DNA from: Vandiemenella viatica
Taxonomy: Eukaryota > Arthropoda > Insecta > Orthoptera > Morabidae
Length of the DNA: 64,000 nucleotides
Assembly (NCBI GenBank): GCA_031002005.1
Contig: CM061919.1
Location: 221,586,739 to 221,650,738, forward strand
Direction of reading: 5' to 3'
Shown here one piece after another: positions 57,133 to 64,000 of this stretch. Position 1 is the stretch's first letter. Each line of letters starts with the position of its first letter. The position numbers were made by a program, and so were the translations under genes. The notes under the pieces were generated by a model. The model was given only the letters and a program-made list of their open reading frames with translations. It made no database searches and was not told where the DNA came from.

Positions 57133-58433
57133 GTGTAACAAGGTCAAACTGGAAATATCAAACAATTATTGTTTGAAAACCACCTCAGAGAAAACGAAAA
57201 TAATGACATTTAAAAGATATCAATCAATCCAGCCTGAGATTATTTTTATTGACAGAATAATGGAACAAATTTGTGTATTTAGGATATAGCATAAGCTTCA
57301 ACAAGAATGACTGTGTCGATACCAAAATAGAAAAATTTTAGTACCTGAATGAAGTAATCAAAAGAAATTTAGAAAACCAGATGTGTTGCAATGATGAACT
57401 TTTACAAAATGAAGAGCTTTAACAGCATTATGGTTTCAAATCATGGGCATTGACTAAAAAATAAATTAAATTGATAAACAGGTGAGAGCCGTGGCAGGGT
57501 ACACTAGATTGGAAAAGAAGTGAAAAAATAAGGGAAGACTAAAACATTTATAATCTAAATGAAGAAATAGTTAGATGCATGAAGAAATTGATTGAACATG
57601 ACCACCAGACCACCAAAGATACTGGTAAATTACAGGCCACAATAGGGAAGTAGGAAAATAGGCTGGCCTAAGGAAATAGACACAATAAAATGTGTGAAGA
57701 CGGAACAAACCAGAAATGTTGAAGCCTTGGGGATGATTTATTGCTGTTTAAAACTTCGTTGAACCACAGAAATTAGAAACTACTTCAGATAGTAAACAGT
57801 GATGAATTACTATTAAAGTTTATTATAAGCCAAAAATATTTTTGCTTGAAATAAAAGTTAATATTACATGCTAATGAGTTCTGCTGTAATCAGAATTAAG
57901 AAAGTTATAGGCAAGCTTTTATTTTCATTAAATATCCTTAGTTTGATTGCCTTTAATGTATCATTGATCAAATAGCAGAAAATAGAATCGCTCAGATTGC
58001 ACATTCGGTGACGTCTGGCTCACGTCTTTTTTCCAATGTCGGTTTGTAGTTTGCATGATTGAAGTTGATATTGTTGTTTAAAGCCATGCATCACTGTCTT
58101 TTCAGTTAATACAGAACATGTTCAAAGCAGATTCATGAGTCCAGAACTGAAAAAGACAACAGCAAATCTGATCATATTGCCTTCAAACCAAAGTTAGGAA
58201 TTATATGAGAGGCATTGCAGCAAATTCAGGATTAACCAGATAGGGATCAATGATTGATAGTTTTGTTTCCCAAAATAATCATTGATTGGAGTGGATGAAA
58301 AAGCTATTTTCTGGATAGAAGAATTCTTAAAAGGTAGCGAAAATTTAAGATAAGAAATGTATCAAACGAAGTGGAAGTGAAAATGGGAGTGTCAGAGGGC
58401 AGTGTAGTGGGACCTGTGCTATTCGTTAGTCTA

Positions 58434-59695
58434 ATGAATCATCATCATCATCATCATCATCTAGGACAGCTTCCAGCCACTGGCCGGGTCTGCTGGGAAC
58501 AAAAGCCTCGCCTGCGCTTCCTGTCTAACCACCATCTCTCTTCTTCCACTGACGCCCAATTTCCTCCTCTTTCCTCCACACATTTCTTAACACCTTTAAT
58601 CCATCTGTCCCTCGGTCTTCCTCTAGGTCTCTTCCCTTTCAACTCCATGTCCAGCATCTTCCTTGGTAGCCTCTCCTCTCCCATTCTCTTTACATGCCCG
58701 TACCACTGTAGCCTAGATTTTTCAATTCTTTGTTGTAGCGGTTCTTCCTTTATCATCTCCCTGATTCTCTCGTTCCTTATTCTGTCTCTTCTTGTTACTC
58801 CCACTCTACTCCTCTGAAATTTCGTTTCCACCGATCATACCCTCCCTATGTCTCTCTCCTTCATCACCCATGTTTCTGCTCCATATGTTAAAACTGGTAC
58901 AAAATATGTTTTATATATTGCCTCTTTACTCTTTTGTGGGACATCCCTACTCCATACCAGGCTTCTAATACTTTTAAAAAGTCCATCTGCACATCTTCCT
59001 CTTTCGTTTATTTCCATCCTGTTTCCTCCATTTTCTTCAATACAGCTTCTCAAATATTTAAAACATTCCACTCTATTTAGTTGCTCCCCTCTAAGTGATA
59101 AGCCTATGTCCGTCCTGTTCTTCTTTCTTCTTATCACCACTTCACTTTTTCTCGCAGAGAACTTCATACCATAGGCTGCAACTACTCTCTCCCACACATC
59201 CAGCTGATCCTGCACCTCTCTTTCATCCTCTCCCCAAACTAATAGGTCGTCTGCAAATACCATTGCTTTCATTTTTCCTTCTCCAATGCTCTGCACCACC
59301 TTCTTCAATATTTCATCCATAGCTACAATAAATAAGAGGGGTGATAGGGCACTTCCTTGTTTTAGTCCATTTTTCAAATGGAACCATCCAGTCTTATCCA
59401 TTCCCACTTTGACACAGCTCTTACTACCCTCATACATATCTTTCCTCTTTGCACTATCTCCATTTTTACTGACTTTTTTCTCAGTCCTTCCCACACTTTG
59501 TTTCGGCTGAGGCTGTCATATGCCTTTTCAATGTCCAGAAAGGCCATCACCAGATCTTTCCCATACTCGTAGTGCCGTTCTTGTAGCTGTCTTATTGCAA
59601 ATATAAGATCGATAGACCTTTCTGGTCTAAATCCATACTGTCTAATGAATGATTGTGTTAAAGGTTTACTGTGATAAGTTAGGTTGTCTACAGAT
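58434..59695 (-). mobile_element. RTE-like non-LTR retrotransposon fragment, duplicate
   Basis: Second copy of the element at 2629-3881. This copy keeps the better reading: GLKQGSALSPLLFIVAMDEI and an intact FADD catalytic motif (AMVFADDLLVWGE), then LTYGAETWVMKERDIGRV and GRPRDRWIKGVKKC. It has a longer microsatellite tail (seven CAT repeats against five). Truncated at its 5' end; not autonomous. Confidence 0.85.
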
Positions 59696-60019
59696 GAATA
59701 ACAGCATCAAAACAGTATAAGATTGTGAACAGCCACAGAGTGATATGGATAGGATAGCTAGCTGGGTAGGTCAGCATGGGATGACGATAAATGCCAGTAG
59801 AATCGACTTATTAGTAACACAGATAAAAAAAACTAAAGTTTGATTTTAATTATGAAGGGAAGAAGAAATTAGTTATTGAAGACTTGTAATGTAAATACCT
59901 TGTCTTAACATTTTATAATAAACTTACTGGGAAGGACTGTCATCTATTGGAGATGGTGTCGAGGTGATATACCAGAGAAGTGAGCGATCTGGGTTACAAA
60001 ACTTTGGTCAGACCATTGC

Positions 60020-60421
60020 TTGAATACAGTGATGTAGTATAGTATGAGACCCACATTTTGCGTATCAAATACAGGAATTGGAGAGGGTGTGAAGATAGGC
60101 TTCTAGATTTGCCTCTGGAAATTACTGCAGAACATAGTCAGTAACTGATATGATAAAGTAGCTGAAATGGGTTTCATTGGAAGACTGGAGGAGGAAGAAG
60201 AGAGTGGTGATGAGGCATGGAAAGTAATTGGTGCAATAAGAAGTGCATGGAAAGTAAAATATGATAATGACAAGCCGGCACCTGATTTCAGGCACAAAAG
60301 GGAGGGGGAATTTTCATTTATAGACAAGTTGATCAGGTATTGGAATAATTTACGAAAGGAAATGACAAAAAAATTACCAGAAACTGTGAATGAATTTAGA
60401 ATTAGCATTCTTAGAGGGTAA
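60020..60421 (+). pseudogene. CR1-like LINE C-terminal fragment, duplicate
   Basis: Copy of 4196-4597 with an 84-codon frame (60167-60421) ending WNNLRKEMTKKLPETVNEF. Part of the CR1-like LINE interrupted by the RTE-like element. Confidence 0.6.
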
Positions 60422-61155
60422 AAATGTGAGTATTGGGAAATTGCCACCATGGCATGCATTCCATCACAATTCAAATAAACTAGATAACCTGTAAGAAAAT
60501 TTCTCAAACAAAATGTGATGAATAGCAAGGTTGGTGGTTTGTAGTAGGTTGAAAGAAGAGCCGGCTCATCTAGCAATCTGATTTCAATTGAAGTATGGTA
60601 TCCTACTTTGAAGTAAACACCTAAAGTTATCCCTTCCCAGAAGCTGAACTGAATTTGAATAAAACTGAGCTTAACAAAACACACACAGTACAATATGTGA
60701 TGCTGCTATCTAACGGTATGCAATCTTGGCCTGTGCAAAAATTTAGCAAGTAAAATGTTTACATAAGAATTGTATAGCAGCATACAAATGTTTCCTTAAT
60801 AGAAAACAATATATGAAAAGGTACTTATTGAACAAAAAAATGTGCTGTTTATTACTATCTATGTGATATAGGGTGCTTGTAGCTATAGCAATGACGCGAT
60901 CAGTCATTATCTATGCCAGCAAAACAGTTTCTTGATATGGGCTGCTATCTATCACTAATGTGATCAATCCTTAGCGAAGCCCAACCGCTTGTTTCTGAAC
61001 TGTCTCATACGTGTGACCTTGATAGTTAACACTTTTGCCATTTCATCATCATTATTGTCCACCTCCAGCCTTCCAGGAGCTGGTTACGAGCACTCTCCAC
61101 TTCTTCCTGTCCATGAATAGTTGTTCATGAACAGTCTTCCAATCAAGCCATTTAA

Positions 61156-62592
61156 CCCTTTACAGGGCAGAAAGTAAAGCCGATATTAATATTTATTTTT
61201 TATGCACTATAGAGTCCCTACAGTGCATGAAAAATGTTTAAAATCTTTTTTTTTATTAGTTTTTTAAAAAGGGTGGTACATATATGTACCAGTGACCTAT
61301 TGGTACAAATAACATTTCATTATGACCACTGGTACATATGTGTACCATATCAAAAATACTCTCAATTTCAGGAAATACAAATTTATTTTTTTAAATTCTT
61401 ATACACAAAGACACAAGTTTTAGGCTACTCATACTTCACAGTAACATTCAAATCGAAATATAACAAATACTACCGGTATTTTATTATACAAAAGAATATT
61501 ACAACATACAAAGCAAGTAAATAAAAACAGTGGCAATACCATCGAAACACTACTTAGATTTATCGAAAGGAAGAAAACATGATTTGCATAGCCCAATATT
61601 GCAAGTGTTGCAAGACATTGTAGTATGCTTCTGCACAGCTTTTGTGCTACAGTGAGCACACCTTCATCATGTCAGCCCTAAAACATTCTGTATCGACACT
61701 TTCGATTTCAGATTGCCAGTGGAATCAGTGTCATCACTATGGTCCTGCTGATCCACTTCATAGTTCGGATCATTTACAGAATCGTCAGATGAGATATCAC
61801 CATCATTACTAATATAATCTGTACTTGTTCCTGCCTTGGTGGTGTTATCAGACCCTTCTTCCGTGTGATGTCTCTTACATGGAGATCCCCTGGGACGAAC
61901 TGGAAGAACATCCTCTGCATCTTCATCACCTCCATCTTCAGAATCATAAACCTGGTTATTCGACATAGATTCCAGGAGTTCTTCAATCTCCCTTGGAGTC
62001 AGACCCTTCATAATGTAGAAGAAAAAAAAAATCATTTTCGTACCATCATATTGTTTTCCTTCAGCATTATCTGAGTGTAAAACATAGGTTATCACATTCC
62101 CTATTTCTCTAAATATAACACAGTAGTATCAACAGTAAAGTAGATTGCAGGTATCATCAGAAAAAGAAGTTTCAAACATTGTAACAAATTTGAGATTAGA
62201 AAGTGATTTCATATATACAAGCACAGTATTCATATATATTTATATGAAACAATACAACATGCAGTTAAATATTCATTATACATAATAATTAATTCATACT
62301 TACATCAAGTTACTTATTAGATCGAAACTTTCCACCTCGACGATGTCCCTTGAATAACAAACACCCTAAACGAGCAGTGGTACCAGTGTGTACCATTTAG
62401 ATTTTAGACATACATGTACGATTCCATCTGGTCTTGTAGTTACCACCAGGCTCCCCATAGATGGCAGGAGGCTTCAGTATTCAGTGCTTGATACACTGAC
62501 ACAGTAGTACTCTTTTGCACCAATAACTTATGAAGGAGTATTTTTTTTTTTTTTTAAAGTGGTACATTATTGTACCAGTACCCTATAAAGGG
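61156..62592 (-). mobile_element. piggyBac-like element, internally deleted
   Basis: Left end TTAA|CCCTTTACAGGG (61152-61167) and right end CCCTATAAAGGG (62581-62592) form short inverted ends with one mismatch, and TTAA is the piggyBac target. The right TTAA is missing. Four 18 bp palindromes of form TGGTAC-N6-GTACCA sit at 61274-61291, 61330-61347, 62378-62395 and 62560-62577, two near each end. Inside is a deleted transposase gene (see next entry). The element is 1437 bp, against about 2.5 kb for autonomous members. Confidence 0.8.
61550..62011 (-). pseudogene. piggyBac transposase, N-terminus joined to C-terminal Cys-rich domain
   Basis: piggyBac transposases excise precisely at TTAA. From ATG at 62011 the frame reads MKGLTPREIEELLESMSNNQ, then an acidic, Ser/Asp-rich stretch of about 85 residues, the usual N-terminal region of this family. 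After two TGA codons the same frame continues as RCAHCSTKAVQKHTT and then MSCNTCNIGLCKSCFLPF, ending at TAG 61550-61552. The six Cys in CxxC...CxxC...CxxC spacing are the C-terminal ring-like domain. The whole catalytic DDBD core is deleted. Confidence 0.8.
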
Positions 62593-62594
62593 GG

Positions 62595-62880
62595 GACAAA
62601 TTTCGAAAAAATTCATTCTTAATTTATGATGCTACCAAAGCTGAAAACATTATTCATTAAAATGATTCCTCATTTATCTATTTGGTTAAGTATGAAAGCA
62701 GACAAATGGTTCGAGAAAAAAAAGTTGTAGAAATGATAAACTTGTGTGAATAATAATTTTGTCCCTTTAAAGATTGAATTCCGAAAAAATCCTTTTTTAA
62801 TTTATGATTATACCAAACAGGGGACCATAATCTTTAAAATGATTCCTCATTTCAGGTAGGTATGAAGGGAGATAAAGAAG
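62595..62880. repeat. Two units of the 12.6 kb tandem repeat family
   Basis: AAATTTCGAAAAAATTCATTC and ATTCCGAAAAAATCC anchors about 170-180 bp apart, with TTAAAATGATTCCTCATTT in both and GGGAGATAAAG closing the second, matching 12612-13570. The array starts directly at the right end of the piggyBac-like element. Confidence 0.75.
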
Positions 62881-63512
62881 AGTCCATAAACTACGTGGTT
62901 TGGTCTAGGGGGAGGGGTTGGGTAGAAAGTTACTCTGAACTACGTGGGGGGAAGGGGAGTCCAAGCCAGGCCACGTAGCTTTTCATTCATGTTATTTGCC
63001 ACAGTTTAGGTACAGGACACACAATAGCGTGTGGATATTTATTTCCGTCATCTAATTGTGTCCGAATGTAATTTAGAAATCCTATGTACTGACAGTATAC
63101 GGCATGCTTGTTACTTGATGTCATAGCATTAGGGTGCACGCGGCCGGCCCATTTGAACTAATCGACACGCTACGGCGCATTCTAAAAACATTATACATGC
63201 CGTATCAAGATTTAAATTCGCTACAGATGTCATACGAGATTTTCCAAGGCAGTGTCAGTTTTGATGGTTTGAAATATAGGGGCCTTTAGACATTCCGTTC
63301 CAGATCTCACTTCCCTCTCGCCGACAAAGTGTTGTATTTAGACGACTCGTCGGCCGGCCCTATCTGGTCAGTACCGCACGATCAAGAGGAGATCACAGGC
63401 TGATAGTTCATTGTGAGTAGCACTGAAAACAGAATATTTTGTGGTGTAGGAAACAAAAATGGTTAAAAATGAGAGCTATACAGCAGATATCTGGTGATCA
63501 TAGACTCATAAA
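62881..63512. other. Unannotated, GC-richer stretch
   Basis: Has CTACGTGG repeated (62894, 62939) with GGGGGAGGGG-type runs, and CGGCCGGCCC twice (63140 and 63351). Unlike the surrounding AT-rich DNA; perhaps an unrecognised transposon, but no ends or coding found. Confidence 0.4.
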
Positions 63513-63514
63513 GG

Positions 63515-64000
63515 GTGATTCTAAAGTCACTACACATTTTGTACTTAAACAAATTTTATTAACCAATATGTAATGGCACTGAAACGTATGTCACAACAGA
63601 ACATAATTTCAGTACATTTCAATGTGACCACCTTGCATGTCTAGGCACACCCCCCAGCGCTCCACTGTAGACCGAAAAACCTGCCCAAGCATCTCGAATC
63701 CGCTGTGTTAAGTGTTCAGTGCTGCGGATCTTCACCTGGTATACCTTAGACTTGATAAACCCCCATGCAAAAAAGTCTAAGGATGTCAATTCAGGAGAGC
63801 GGGGTGCCCACATTCGTGGAGAGGCACGACCAATCCATCTGCCGGGAAATGCTTGATTCAGGTAATCCCGAACAACGAGGGCAAAATGGGGTGGTACACC
63901 ATCCTGTTGAAAAATAACAGTATCCATAATCCCATCAGATATCTACTGGGGCTCCAAAAACTGTTCCAACATATCTAGGTATGTGGTTCCAGTAACGGTT
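63515..64000 (-). pseudogene. IS630/Tc1-mariner-type transposase C-terminus, runs off window
   Basis: Minus strand 63927-63619: MDTVIFQQDGVPPHFALVVR, FPGRWIGRASPRMWAPRSPE and LTSLDFFAWGFIKSKVYQVK, the DDE-type C-terminal half (QQDGAPPHF and SPDLTPLDFFLWG motifs). A frameshift near 63685 separates the ending, STVERWGVCLDMQGGHIEMY. GGGTGATTCTAAAGTCAC at 63515 is likely the terminal inverted repeat. The 5' part lies beyond the window. Confidence 0.75.

Larger units (their letters stand above)
55018..61065. repeat. Large direct duplication, copy 2
   Basis: Same order and orientation as 1-5250. Differences: an extra CR1-like LINE at 56423-57132; a ~230 bp LINE piece kept at 57494-57722; a ~170 bp loss near 57860; an additional 12 bp at about 55645; and scattered substitutions. 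Past 61065 it continues into sequence that copy 1 cannot show because of the gap. No host exon recognised. Confidence 0.95.

Overview
This 64 kb window comes from an AT-rich eukaryotic genome, almost certainly an insect or another arthropod. The evidence is spliced host genes with GT-AG introns, no operons, and a dense graveyard of arthropod-type transposable elements (CR1-like and RTE-like LINEs, a tRNA-derived SINE family, mariner, piggyBac, hAT, Helitron and Penelope pieces). The species cannot be named from sequence alone. One 1,000-N assembly gap lies at 5251-6250.

Host genes are few. (1) A complete coding region for an FRS2-type adaptor (FGF receptor substrate) is on the plus strand: a short myristoylation exon at 45363-45419, a 3.9 kb intron, and one long exon at 49323-50867, followed by a 3'UTR with polyadenylation signals. 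(2) The 5' part of an SLX4-like gene (Holliday-junction nuclease scaffold, UBZ4 zinc finger) is on the minus strand, exons 21117-20978 and 17391-16399; the rest of the gene was not found. (3) The last coding exon of an unidentified gene (21301-21166, minus) stops 48 bp upstream of the SLX4-like start codon. The splice phases of genes 1 and 2 were checked by hand and agree.

Layout. 1-5250: copy 1 of a large direct duplication (CR1-like LINE with an RTE-like LINE nested in it), ending at the gap. 6250-12100: LINE fragments, one copy of a 1.1 kb dispersed repeat, two SINEs, and the 5' half of a CR1-like LINE. 12.6-15.0 kb: a ~160 bp tandem array, a SINE and a 600 bp foldback element. 16-21.4 kb: SLX4-like gene and its neighbour. 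22.8-31.6 kb: LINE fragments, a SINE nested in a LINE, a dead mariner, a hairpin element, and the second copy of the 1.1 kb repeat. 32.7-42.5 kb: three copies of a hAT-type MITE, two LINE fragments, a Helitron remnant carrying another hAT element, and a Penelope GIY-YIG fragment. 43.9-45 kb: LINE and SINE pieces. 45.3-51.5 kb: FRS2-like gene with a LINE in antisense in its intron. 51.8-54.9 kb: interrupted LINE and a second dead mariner. 55018-61065: copy 2 of the large duplication with an extra CR1-like insertion. 61156-62592: internally deleted piggyBac-like element with four palindromes. 62.6-64 kb: repeat array and the end of an IS630/Tc1-mariner element.

No coherent new multi-gene system was seen. 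The most interesting points are the piggyBac-like element with repeated TGGTAC-N6-GTACCA palindromes, the very short gap between the SLX4-like gene and its neighbour, the insect FRS2 protein with a full set of Grb2/SHP2-type tyrosine motifs, the hAT MITE family with a clean 8 bp target duplication, and the 5-6 kb duplication that may be an assembly artefact.
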